DNA of 64,000 nt from Sanguinoderma infundibulare (taxonomy: Eukaryota > Basidiomycota > Agaricomycetes > Polyporales > Polyporaceae), in contig JAVLRN010000010.1 in assembly GCA_032821775.1 (NCBI GenBank), positions 2,480,001 to 2,544,000 on the forward strand, written 5' to 3'. Made by a program: the position numbers and the translations under genes. Positions within the stretch are counted from its first letter, which is position 1, and every line of letters begins with the position of its first letter. The notes under the pieces are model-generated. The model ran no database searches, had not been told where the DNA came from, and saw only the letters and a list, made by a program, of their open reading frames with translations. Below are positions 46,003-57,126 of the stretch, piece after piece.

Positions 46003-47030
46003 CTAAATCCTGGCGGTCCGACTTGAAAGCGACCGCGATCGCACTCTCATAGCAAACGTTCCCTCACGCTTCCTCGGAGCACCTACAAACAAGCCTGCCC
46101 ATCTACACAACACGGCGGCGCATCGGCACCCGTCAACGTTCAACCCATCGCAAAACACCACACAAGGACAATGCAGACCGTACTCACAATCCGACTCGTA
46201 GAACAGCATCGGCCACTTCGAGTTCACCCTCTTCGCCGTCTCCGCGTCCGTCACGACCACCTCCAGCTTGATCCCCGTCTTTGTCCGCTTGCCCCGCCGC
46301 GTGTGGCGCGCGGACACTGCCACCGCTCAGCACTCAGTACAAAGCACAAGGGACAAGGCAAGGAGAAGAACGGATATGGATGGGCAAGACGTACGTGACG
46401 GCACCTCCTCGCCCAACCCCGCCGCCCCGTTCACGGTCGCGTTCACGAGCGCGAACCCGTACACCGCGCCGCTCGGGCCCCTCCCGAACCTGTCCGTCCG
46501 TCCGTCCGTCCCGGTCATCTCGTCAGAGCCTTCGCGCGCGAGGTTCGAACCTGTGTACTCACACCTTTCAAATGGTTGTTGTTGTCTGTTAGCTGAGCAT
46601 CAAGAAAGCGCAGAGAGCGGGACGCACTATCGACGTCGGCCCCGTTCTGGGCCGACACAGCACGTGCGAGTTGGAGAAGCGGGAGAAGTGCATCGTCAGG
46701 TACGGGTCGTAGAGCCTCCCGGACCACAGGGTGTCGACGAACTCGGATTGCCGTTGAGAGATGTCATTATTAGTACTGCCGGTGGCCAGCCGGAGAGCCG
46801 ACGGATCAGCATGCTGCCGTGATACCCGTGATACTAGGGAAGAAGAGAGAGGGACGCACTGCAGTAACGCAAGAGATGGTAGCATAAAGAACTGGAAAAT
46901 AAACGGCAGGACAGCGAGAGCAGAAACGAGAAAGTGCATATATGCGAAGATGATGATGCGCGTCCAAGACCAGCAGAGATCGAAGTCAAAGTCAAACAGT
47001 CGAACAGGGTATATGGTCAAGCTGTAGGAA
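46003..47030 (-). CDS. Unrecognised multi-exon gene
   Basis: A minus-strand TATA (TATATATG at about 47051-47060) is followed by a signal-like MHFLVSALAVLPFIFQFF. Exon-like stretches follow: SQRQSEFVDTLWSGRLYDPYLTMHFSRFSNSHV (about 46755-46650; written in parts of the frame), DRFGRGPSGAVYGFALVNATVN (about 46500-46430), and KRTKTGIKLEVVVTDAETAK with RVNSKWPMLFYESD (about 46300-46195). These look like real coding exons with donors GTACGT near 46400 and GTGAGT near 46190. I do not recognise the protein. Exact boundaries and the 3' end are not settled. Confidence 0.4.
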
Positions 47031-47441
47031 GACGCCACTGCACCGCGTGTCCCATATATACCCACCCAAGTCGAACCGCCTTTGTTCTGTTCGCCGGACG
47101 TCCAGAACACAGATCGTGATCGCAACTGTATGCATTGTGGCCAGCGCGCCTCCTCCGGCTGTTCGCAGCCTCACGATCGGTGCTCCAGCTCAGTACCGCT
47201 CCCACGAGGCAAGGATTCGATGGGAAGAGTCAGCGCTAGAACCAATGTACAAAGATGTCAAGCACTGGTTCTGCCAACCTGCTATCGACCGAGCCCGACC
47301 TGCGATCTCGACGGTGGCGCCGAACAAAAGTCAGATCCAACACTCACGTTCCATAGATACGCATTGGTACAAATACACACTCGTTACCTCCACCCATCCC
47401 CCATCCCCCATTGCACACCGCCGCCCATCCCATGCCACGCT

Positions 47442-49086
47442 TCAAAGCCTGCTCCGCTCCACCCCCTTCCCCTTGCGCACATACGCGACCCCCGCGCCCA
47501 AGCACACCTTGCCCGTCGCGACGTTCCGCGTCTCGAACGCGACCTCCGTCTCACCCTCGTGCCCCGCCGCGCTCGCGGGCCCGACCTCCCAGATCGACGT
47601 CTCGAGCGTGTCGCCCGGCTTGACGGGCGCGGTGAACCGGAGGCCGAAGAGGCGCAGGGACGACGGGTCGCCGCCCCCGACGGCGGCGACGACTGCGCGC
47701 GCGGCGAAGCCGAACGTCGCGAGGCCGTGCAGGATCACGCCGCCGAAGCCCGTCGCTTGGCCGATCGCTGGGTCTGCGCGCGGGTTGTGTGAGTGTGATA
47801 TGTGCGCGAGGAGAGAAAAGGGAAAGGGGGAAAGAGGGGGGAAGGGACGGACTGATGTGGAGCTCGTTGTAGTCGCCGCTGAGGCGGTAGACGACAGCCT
47901 GCTCTTGGGTGGTCTGGTCGCGGACGACCCAGTCGGGCTTGCGGTCCTTGGGGGGCTGCTTGGCCTGGGGCGGGCCGGCGATGCGCTTGGAGAAGTTGGT
48001 GCCGGTCGCTTTTGCGCCGAGGTTGAAGGACGCGCTCTGTGTTGGGCATGTCAGTTCAGGCTTCTAAGACTAGATGATAGGCTATATGCGCGAGGGAGAA
48101 GCATGAAGTGACCGCGGGTAATCGCCAAGCGCATATACCCACAGGCTGATCTCGTGCAGAGCGAGAGCAGTTAAGGCTCTCCGAAAGAATGCGATATATG
48201 CGCACAAATCCTGTGCTGAGGACAGAAGGATATGACAACGAACAAAGACTCACGTAGAGCTTGGCGTAGGGCGTGCCTTGCGGGTCGACCAGCGTGGATT
48301 CATTCTCAAGGATAATACCCGATTCTAAGACGCGTTGCCTGTCAGACAAGGTCGCTAGTGATCAAAGGAGGATGGGGCGACATACTGTTCTCGCTGACCG
48401 CGACAATCCTCTTCTTGATCTTCCAGCCGGGGCCGCTCACTGCGGGGAGAGGCTTGAGGATCTCTATCGACTGGCTGCCATGTATCTGTCACAGGAGGGG
48501 CGTCAGTTGGGTCCTAACATGATCCAGGCGTTCAGGAGGACGAAGAGACGTACTCCGCGGTTGGGATCGAACTTGGGAAGACCGGGGGCGCGCTTGCCGC
48601 CGGTCATGAGCTGACGGAAGTTTACGACGTCTTGGTTCGTGCCTGGAGAACGCAGACGGAGGAAGGTGATCGAGACTTGGGAATGGGCTGTGTGGTACGA
48701 CACGAGAGGGCTCACCTTTGAAGGGGAGGACAACGGGGTATGTAGGGAAGGGGGACCATGACTTGTCTGGATGGATGTATCAATGCTTGGACTGTGTCAT
48801 GCGCAGACAACCCCAGCGTTCGTACCCAACTCTGAGGATGGGAGTGCCAAAGTCAGTGCGCGACTAAGAGGAAGACTGTTTTCGGAACGCACCGTTGATG
48901 ATAGCGAAGTCACCGTTCTTCGCTCCAATCCCAACGCCGTAGAGGAGGAGGTCCCTCTGGTTCCAGGACACCTGTCGACGTGCGCGAATTCAGGGTGTAT
49001 GCTCTTCTGCTGAACCGAAGATGACATACAGGCTGGTCATCCTCCTGAAAGCCAACAGCCGAGGCGAGATCGTACTGCTGTGACAT
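47442..49086 (-). CDS. Peroxisomal enoyl-CoA hydratase 2 (MaoC dehydratase), nine exons including a 6-base microexon
   Basis: Exons 49086-49030, 48971-48893, 48831-48826, 48766-48716, 48642-48554, 48485-48386, 48324-48254, 48036-47853 and 47773-47442 sum to 969 bases, 322 residues. The order fits hydratase 2 of multifunctional beta-oxidation: N-terminal VSWNQRDLLLYGVGIGA, FPTYPVVLPFKG, FDPNRGIHGSQSIEILKPLP, a hot-dog fold, then [38 protein letters not shown] carrying the hydratase motif, and VKPGDTLETSIWEVG. It hydrates trans-2-enoyl-CoA to 3R-hydroxyacyl-CoA. The C-terminal SRL is a PTS1 peroxisome signal. The third exon is six bases (AGTTGG), completing the conserved Glu-Leu-Asp before KSWSPFPTYP. 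Confidence 0.9.
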
Positions 49087-49436
49087 GTTCCTTCACTTGT
49101 CTGATGCTTGACGGTAATCGCAGGAGAGGTGGAGAGGGAGGTAAGTATGTTGCCAGATGGGGGGCATGGTTCGTCATATAGCCGGTCGCTCGCCGGGAAG
49201 AGTGTGCCCGAACCCCGAGGCGTCCTGTGACGTTGCGCGTGACCGCGACAATTTGACGTTGTCCCTCTCGTCCTGCGCTTGTCCTCGTCGGCCAGTCGAC
49301 CTGCTCCTCCTCCCCTCTCGTCCAATTGTCCTAGGCCAAGGCTGGTGCTCATAGTGCTTTTTGTGCTCTCGTCCCTTTTCTTACATCTGTACTGGAACCG
49401 TCGCATGGCACGGTGGTCTTGCAAACTAGCCTAAAA
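49087..49436. promoter_or_regulatory. Divergent promoter between hydratase and YTM1
   Basis: The 350 bases separate two start codons that face away from each other, so the two genes probably share a bidirectional promoter. No TATA or other clear element was seen. Confidence 0.4.
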
Positions 49437-51277
49437 ATGGCGTCAGCGTCGACTTCGGAGCTCACGCACCCCGTGGTCTTCACCACACAAACCCCCTACC
49501 CCTTGCCGTCACAAAAGTTCATGATCCCGACAACATGGAAGCGCTATCAGCTCTCTCAGCTCGTCAACAAGGCGCTCTCATTACCCAAGCCGATCCCCTT
49601 CGAGTTCCTCGTCCGAGGGGAGATTCTTCGTGGGACACTAGCAAAATGGTGCGCCGAGAAGGGCGTCGGGGAGGTCCGTCCCATGTCCCGATGACTTAAT
49701 GCGTCGTCGTCTAATGCAGCGCGGATATGTAGGAGGAGACCCTGGAGATTGAGTACTTCGAGTCCGTCATGCCGCCTCAGCGCATGTCTGCTCACCCTCA
49801 CGAGGATTGGGTGTCCTCAATATCATGTCAGATCCCTGGGTATGTTGTTGCCTCAACGTCCGTCCCCGTTTGCGTCAGACCAACTCCGATCGTGACTTCT
49901 CCCCGAGTCTTTCTCGTAATCACCGACTCCGGCGCCCGGCTTTTCTCTTCAAAACGGTCTGGGAGGATGAATCGCATTGAATACGGTTGACGCCATCGTC
50001 TTTCTCTTCGCATATTTGTACGTGTGCGCAATCCGGTCACACGATCAAGTCAATATCGGACCTAATCTGCTGCGTAAGCCTTCAGGTTTGACTTTTTTCA
50101 TGCAATTTAGGCCGTCGTAATCATCCTTACCCTTCGCTCTCAGCGATAGGATTGTCGCGAGCATTGGAAAGACGCCAACCGGTTTTTAAAGTCTGACTTC
50201 ACGCCATGACGCACGTTTCTTGCGGATTTAAATTGCATTTTTATGAGCTTGGCAGTTCTTTTAAGAAGCAATATCGTATATCCGGACGACGACGAATGCG
50301 TTATAACATATCTGGTAGTTGTCCTGCTGCCGACTAACCATCCTCTCCGAGATATTTCATCACCGCTTCCTACAACGGCGCATTCCGCATCTTCGACTAC
50401 TCCCAAAAACTGCTCCATACCGTCTCCGCCCACACCGCACCCATCTCCTCAATAGCGGTAGTTCCCTCCTCTGATTCTCCAGACTCGCACATCATCGCCA
50501 GTGCATCACACGACCTCACCGCACGCCTAACGCGTGTCGACGTATCCACCACTGCAGGGCCCTCAAAAGCGCAGACCTTTACGTCTGTGCACCTCCACAC
50601 CGCCGCACCGCCGCGACCGAAACGCAAAGCCCCCGCCGCGGTGCTCAAGAGCCACACCGCACGCGTCTCCCGCGTCGTCTTCGGGCCCGCCGCCAGCGCA
50701 TACAGTTGCGGGTTCGACTCGACCGTGCGCACGTGGGACATCGAGAACGGCGTCTGCACCCGAACGATCGTACGTCCGCTCTGTTGTGTTGTGCTTGGGG
50801 TGTATGCGCATATGTATGCTCACTATATGCGCCCGCGCCCCAGACCGCGTCGGCGAAACCGTTCCTCGACCTCGCGCTCTCCCAAGACGGCTCGACGGCC
50901 CTCGTGGCGTCGACGGACCGCACCGTCTCCAGTACGACCTCCGCGCCGCGACGTCTTCGTCTTCTGACACGACGCCGTCCGTCGCGTCCCTCTCGCGCCC
51001 TGCGACGCCATCTTGCATCGCTCTCCCTCCTCCGTCGTCCGCGGCGGCGAGCGAGCACCAGCTCGTGACTGGGGCTTATGATGGTGTGGTGCGCCTGTGG
51101 GACTTGCGGAGCACGAAGAGCGCGGTTGCCGCGCTTAAGGTTTGGGAGGATCGGACGGATGTGGGCGCGAAGAAGGTGCTGAGCGTGGATCTGGCGAGGG
51201 GGGTTGTGGGCGTTAGTGGGGTGGGCGGAGTCGAGGTTTGGGAGGTCGGGGCGGGAGAGCGGTTGCCCGGGGTTTGA
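49437..51277 (+). CDS. YTM1: YTM1/WDR12-like ribosome biogenesis WD40 protein, with an apparent frameshift
   Basis: Exons 49437-49673, 49733-49839, 50352-50769 and 50844-51277. Residues about 1-90 are the NLE domain (VVFTTQTPYPLPSQKFMIP, ETLEIEYFESVMPPQ). WD40 repeats follow (GYFITASYNGAFRIFDYSQ, HIIASASHDLTARLTR, AYSCGFDSTVRTWDIENG, ALVASTDRTVS, HQLVTGAYDGVVRLWDLRS), then a final GGVEVWEVG. YTM1 works with ERB1 and NOP7 in 60S subunit maturation and is essential in yeast. Between TDRTVS and QYDLRAA (about 50925-50932) the frame shifts by one missing base. Either the sequence is in error or the copy is inactive. The second intron is 512 bases, far longer than any other here. Confidence 0.85.
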
Positions 51278-51354
51278 TGGAGATACGTGGGCGGTGTGAT
51301 GATACAGGTGCCGTACTTTTGCTTCTCAATATGTGTTTTCTATCCGAGTGCTGA

Positions 51355-51860
51355 CGAGGGGCGTGGTACAGGGAGAGACTACCCTTCGATGTTGCAATTG
51401 TATGGTAGACCCTCATCCGGCACTGTGCTGGGTTTCTGCGTGCGTCACGACTTGGAGGTTCATCAGGTCGACGTAAAATTGGCTTTACCTGGATGGTGAG
51501 TTTGATGATAATGAGGTTATATATATGTCTGTCCCGTCGGGCGCGAACTTGACTGATGATCCCACTCTGGCATTGCGCCTGCTCCGTCCATTGTACGGCC
51601 TGCGCCAGAGCGCGAGGCATCGGTATAAGAAGTTGCGTCGCGTTCTTGAGGAGGAGCTGCTCAACATGAAGCCATGCGATGTCGGTGGTCAGGCCGTGTT
51701 CTATTGGGTTGAAGGGACCGACCTGATCATCATTTTCGTGCAGGTTGACCACCTGTCGATTGTGGCCTCGTAGGCCGCTTCACTGCTTCCTCAAGCGGCA
51801 TCCCTAGCATGACGGTCCTATCAATATTCCAGACGTCCTCGTAGAGGTTTATTTCATCTC
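51355..51860 (+). pseudogene. Copia-type retrotransposon reverse transcriptase fragment
   Basis: Pieces of RVT_2 appear in shifting frames: GTGRDYPSML, VRHDLEVHQVDVKLAL, ICLSRRAR-like remains, LRPLYGLRQSARHRYKKLRRVLEEE, QAVFYWVEGTDLIIIFVQVDHL. The YxDD-type active-site region is degraded to VDHLS. No LTRs or other domains were seen. It lies between the YTM1 stop and the inverted duplication arm. Confidence 0.75.
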
Positions 51861-52713
51861 GACAACCCACGCGTTGAACCCGGACTGCTTACCCCAGTAT
51901 CGAATCCAGGCCTACCATGTCCTCCTATGAGTATTATACCCCATCTCTAATCCACTCTTCATATCTGGATGTTGATTAGTTGCAGTTGACGCGCGACGCA
52001 GACTGTGCTTCGGATGTCGCAGCGTCGACCTCATCATCCTCGCGAGGTCAACGGAGCACGAACGTTCGCATCTGCACCGCTCTGGGACGAACACCTGTCG
52101 CCCACTCGACATCCACCGCGATTCGTTCAACTGTCAGATCGCATCTGCATCTGTTGTCCAGGCTGCTTCGCCGACGCACCCGAAGCTCTAAATTGGAGTC
52201 GTAGTTGCTGTTGGTGGAGGTGCGTTGACCGTCGACCCCGACTCTCGCACGATGACCGTTCTGATATTCGGGTACTAGGATCTGAAATCGGACGCTCCAC
52301 GTATGGTAAAGGGAATGGGATGACCTTCCGCGCAGACGCATCTCTTGTTGTATCAGCGAGATGGCAGGTCGCACGTCGGACGGACGCCATAAATCTGCAG
52401 GCTGAGAATCCCATCGGGGACTGCGCTCAACTGGCCTCTCTCTCGGGCTGGGCAGAGGTGAGTGCGTTTCCGTCAAAGAGTTACGACGGGCTGCCCTTAT
52501 CATACACTCTTTACCTCTGCTACAGACGTCTCCCATCGCCTTTCACGCTCGTTCAGCCTGAGCCCTGCGACTGGTTCTGGTACTACTAAAGGCAGTTCTT
52601 GCAAGCTGCACTTAGCGTTGTGAGTCGGCGCGTTTTCCCGCACTTGTAGGCTGCGTCTATTCATAATTTACCTTGATCAACGGCTCCAGCTCTGCGGTCC
52701 AAGAAATAGCTCG
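51861..52713. repeat. Second arm of the inverted segmental duplication (with 28755-29545)
   Basis: From about 51935 (CATCTCTAATCCACTCTTCATATCTGGATG) the sequence is the reverse complement of the flank of copy H and leads into copy L. Confidence 0.65.
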
Positions 52714-54091
52714 ATGAAGTTACGGCGAAGACTGACTGCGCCCAAGGTCGCTGCATGGAACGCCCTTGTAGCGATTTCCGTCCTATTGGACTTTCCCATT
52801 TCCGCACGCGCTCAAGAAATCGTCTTAAATCCAAATCCTCCCCAGGAATGTCGTGAGCTCTCATTCTCATTTCCACAACAACCTTTCCCATTCGCTGTCT
52901 TCGACGCGGCGGACTTGTCGACTGCACTACTTACTATGGATGATCCTGCAATTCCGGTCGCGTGGGTGGTCAATGTTCCAGATGGGACTACACTCATCCT
53001 TAGAGAGCTCGACCCCAAAGGATCATTCTCGACGAGCGTGATAGTCCAAGGCGGTGATTCAAGCTGCCTCACTCAGGTGTGTCTTCCGTGTTGTGTTGTA
53101 CCGTCCAACGGGGCGAAGTCTTGCCAGCACTCACAGTTACGTCAATGCCTTTCACTAATCCAACACCGGTCTCGTCACAATTTCTTAGACCGCTCCCATG
53201 TTCACAATAGTTACCCTTACGCCTGTCTACACAACAATATCCCGTGCCACTATCGCAACCGTAACGAACTCCCAATCGGGCTCGATAACGTCCACCGACA
53301 ATCGCGCATCGACATCTCCGTCCTCTGCTTCACGTTTATCACTATCCGCTGTCGTCGTCTCCAATTCCCAGACGACTTCAACGCCTTCCGCAGATCACGG
53401 CACGCCCGCACGCTCACCTGATTTTGGCGCAATCGCGGCCGGTGCCGTGGTCGGCTCACTAGCGGCCCTCGCCCTCTTCGTCCTCGCGCTATTCCTTCTC
53501 CGCAGGAGGAGGCGAAGGGTCAGGGCGCGGACTGTCGCCCGAGATTCCTCGTATCCAGCGAGCCCCGGATGGCGTCCCGAAACGGCCAGCTACCAAGGTA
53601 CGCCGCCAAAAAGCAGCTGCGGGACGATCGAAGGAACACGAACGCGCGCACAGAGTGAGTGACTTCGAGACGTTTGGTCTTTCACCGTATTTATTGCGAC
53701 TGATATCTCTTTTCCCCTCGCAGGTTCGCTAGTGCCCGAGCTCTCTGTCGTCGATGCAGGCGTCATATCAGTGGATCGCGTTGCGGATCTGTGCCCTCCC
53801 CGTCGGGAAAGCATCGATGGAGCTCACGGGTCCGAGAAACTGCTCCGGAACCTCGGGAGCGGCCTTGTTCCAGCATCCCGGGAACGGAACGCTTCCGAGG
53901 CTGATCCTGCTATTAGGACAGTCCCCATCCTCGCCGGCACCGAACACCGCAGAGGTACACGACATGAAACGGATGGAGGCGTGAGGCTGGCGGGAGGGAG
54001 ACTCGGAGAAGCCGTTTTGGACGACTTCGACGAAGAGACGTTATCGGATGGGTCTACTCTCCCGCCTCCCTATTGTTCGCACTTTGGATAA
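52714..54091 (+). CDS. Type I membrane protein copy L with LPPPY tail
   Basis: Exons 52714-53076, 53189-53654 and 53724-54091 give 398 residues. A donor at 53598 (GTACGC), corresponding to the one used in H, is a possible alternative and keeps the same phase. Signal peptide 1-34, ectodomain to 121 (PQECRELSFSFPQQPFPFAV...SSCLTQ), Ser/Thr stalk, TM about 201-225 (VVGSLAALALFVLALFLL), then six Arg. The tail carries ETDGGVRLAGGRLGEAVLDD and ends STLPPPYCSHFG (PPPY 390-393). It is the intact partner of H, in inverted orientation. The stalk is shorter than in H. Confidence 0.85.
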
Positions 54092-55558
54092 GTCCTGTGC
54101 ACATGTGAGTTTGAGTGTTGCGAATGCTGCTGCCCCTCATCTCACTCTGACCGTTTCATCCAGCAATCCTGTCGTGCTGCGGCTGGAGATACTGTTCTGT
54201 CTGTGTTTTGCTACCCTGTGCGTACCCAGTTCGGGGATACCGCTGGCACACAACGAATCTGTCAGTCCGTCGGACCGCGTGTGCAGCCATTCGAGGATCA
54301 TCGCTATCCAATATTCGTTTTTCAAGTCACACTTACCTCGGGTCGAAGGGTGCTCGAGAAGAAGGACATGACGTAAACTCGCATGCTGCGCGCGCTCGCC
54401 ACGAGGCATGCTCTAAAGCTAGCACGACGACCTCGAGGCATTCCGTCCTTGTCACCCACATCATACCGTCTCCACTGCATCATCCAGGGTGAGTCTCCTT
54501 GGCAATCTGTGCGTCAATATTCATTCAACCGAACCTCCGGGCTACTGTTTGATTTCAGCGTCATCGATCACAGTCGACTGCCTGAAGCAGGGGGTGTATG
54601 CGCGGGATGCTGATAAGTAGGGTGCATACAGGCACCGAAAATTGACCTTTGGCGGACTACATGTCGGAAGAGACGGTCTTGCGTAATGTGTCGATGAGTG
54701 AATGTCTGACTCTGCATGGAGCGCGATGGAGCTGCTCGTGATTTGGACCTTCTAGGTACGTTGAGATACTCCTTCTGATACTCGTATATACCTCACAAAT
54801 TCGCATGCAAGGCATTTTCATGTACTTTTCGGGAAGTCCAACAGGAACATGGAGGTTCGTACTACTTACGAACTTCGACTGCCCATGTGCGGCTTGCTGA
54901 CCCTCTGACTGTTAACCCCAGCTAGACGTCAAGTCTTCCAATTGGACTTTCTTGGCGACTTCTTCCTCTAAGTCGCCGTTTTGCGGGAGCAACTCCACCT
55001 GCAGCTCGCCCACGATGCTCGGAACATGCTCGTTAACAAGGGTCTAGAACGAGAAGAAGAGGGAGAAGAGAGCGATCGCATTTATGCACTCGAAAGACCG
55101 GTGCGTCTTCATGGATTCTTGGAACGGTGGTAGGGACTATGCGTATATATGGACCGTGTCCCCCTTCTGAGACTGTGTTCCACCATCTCTCTCGGTCTGA
55201 AACGCGACGAAGGGGCATCGTACTCCTCGCGCTTCGTGACAGCCAGCCGATGCGTGCTCGCGTGATGCTCTAGTTCGGATGACTTGATCTCCCAGCCTTA
55301 GGCTAACACCCCTGGCCTGTATACTGCGCTATGGCAGCCGCTAGGCTGGCGATGTTGACCCGCCACTGTGGAAGCCTTTGGGCTGACGCTGCTGACTTGG
55401 GCCTCCATTGTAGAGGCCGTCGGGCTGACTTCACCCTCCACTGTTGCAGCGTCTGGTGCTCGCCCGCGTATTTAAATACCTCTGGTGCCAACGGATTCTG
55501 GCAATCCGGTCTCTTCCTCTCCCTCTCCTCTACCGCCCCGGACTTCGCGACACGTGCA
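54092..55558. other. Intergenic before the aspartic protease
   Basis: No gene recognised. ATTTAAATA at 55471-55479 is a TATA-like element about 85 bases before the protease ATG. At 55310-55450 an imperfect 33-base unit (CTGACT/GTTGAC...CACTGTGGAAGCC/CATTGTAGAGGCC/CACTGTTGCAGCG) is repeated about three times. Confidence 0.4.
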
Positions 55559-57126
55559 ATGGCCCGCCTCGCCGCCCTCCTCGCCGTCGCCGCCGCTGCC
55601 ATCGCCGTCTCGGCCGACCCGATCGTCATCCGCGACTCGCGCGTCACGCTCTCCATCGCGCGCCGGGTAAATGCGACCGGCGGCTCGGTAAACCTCCTCA
55701 AGCTGGACCAGGCACGGGCGCAGGTCCTCAAGTCCCCCTCGAAGGCCTCTGCCTTGAGTGCCTCCCCCGTGAGCGGAGTCTCGAAACTCTTCGCGAGCTC
55801 GGGTTCGGAGGGCATCGACGTTCCCGTGACGAACCAGGCGGTGATCTACACGACTGACGTCGGCGTAGGGTCGCCGCCGACGTCGTACCAGCTTCTGCTT
55901 GACACCGGCTCCGCCAACACGTGGGTGGGCGCGGGCAAGAAGTACGTCGTGACGAAGAGCAGCATGGATACTGGCGAGCAGGCGGTAAGTCCGAGTTCTC
56001 TTCGCAGCATATCTCATCTACTACGTGCCGACGGTCATTGACGTGCCCATTTGGATTCGTAGGGAGTCCTCTACGGCTCGGGCTCGTTCCTTGGAAAGGA
56101 ATACATCGACACCGTGACGATTGGCGACCTCGTCGTCAAGAAGCAGGGCGTCGCTGTCGCCTCGACCTCATCCGGCTTCGACGGCGTGGACGGCATCCTC
56201 GGTCTCGGCCCCGTCTACCTCACTCGGGGCACGACCACGTCTGGGTACGAGATCCCCACCGTCCGCGACAACGCCTTCGCACAGCATTCGATTGACCAGA
56301 ACGTCATCGGGATCTCGTTCGAGCCCGCGACAGTGGAGTCTGTCACCAACGGCGAGCTGACGTTCGGTGGCGTCGACGACCGCAAGTTCGTTGGCGACAT
56401 CTCATACGTGTACGTCCAGGCTTGAGCGTCGTTTCGCTTCTGAGTGTGGCTGACCGACACGTATATAGCCCGATCACCACCAGATACCCTTCGTCTGTGT
56501 ACGTCGGCCTCGACCAGTCGATAACCTACGGCCCTTCGGGCACGCCCATCCTCTCCTCTACGGCTGGCGTCACCGACACGGGCACCACCCTCATCCTCAT
56601 CGCTACCGGTTAGTCGCTCACGTTTCCTGGATAGAATAGAAACCAACTGACCGATCTGTGTTTTCTCGCTGTAAACAGACGCGTTCAAGATGTACGAGGC
56701 GGCGACGGGCGGCGTTCCGGACCCCGCCACTGGGCTGCTCAAGATCACCGAGGCGCAATATGCGAAGCTCGAGAGTCTCTTCTTCCACATCGGCAACAAG
56801 AACTACGAGCTCACGCCGAACGCGCAGATCTGGCCCCGCTCTGTACGTCTCTCGCGCCTTTTCGTCTTCGTTGCAGTCTCGGTGTTTGTCTTGCTCCTTG
56901 CTGACCCGCTCGCGTTCGGATCGTTTCGCAGCTGAACACGTACATTGGTGGCGAGCCGAACGCCATCTACCTCATCGTGGGCAACATCGGCTGGCCGTCT
57001 GGTGTGTTCGGCCTCGACTTCATCGACGGCTTCACGTTCATCGAGCGGTTCTACTACGCGTACGACGCCCAGAGGGCGCGAGTGGGCTTCGCCGAGACGC
57101 AGTTCACGCACGCCACCAGCAACTGA
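55559..57126 (+). CDS. Secreted aspartic protease (family A1, polyporopepsin-like)
   Basis: Exons 55559-55984, 56063-56409, 56469-56608, 56679-56842 and 56932-57126 give 423 residues. Signal peptide 1-19 (LAALLAVAAAAIAVSA) and a propeptide to about 90 precede the mature enzyme. The two catalytic aspartates are in LLLDTGSANTWVG (115-118) and VTDTGTTLIL (294-297). The flap YGSGSFLG, DGILGLGP and the late GWPSGVFGLDFIDGF and YYAYDAQRARVGFAE segments are all in place. It should be an active extracellular endopeptidase of acid pH. It is not visibly linked to the membrane cluster. Confidence 0.9.

Noticed and set aside
50645..51058. Minus-strand Arg-rich open frames
   Set aside because: Shadows of the WD40 exons of YTM1.
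51355..52713. Complete LTR retrotransposon around the reverse transcriptase fragment
   Set aside because: No direct long repeats, gag, integrase or RNase H could be found; only a decayed RT piece remains.
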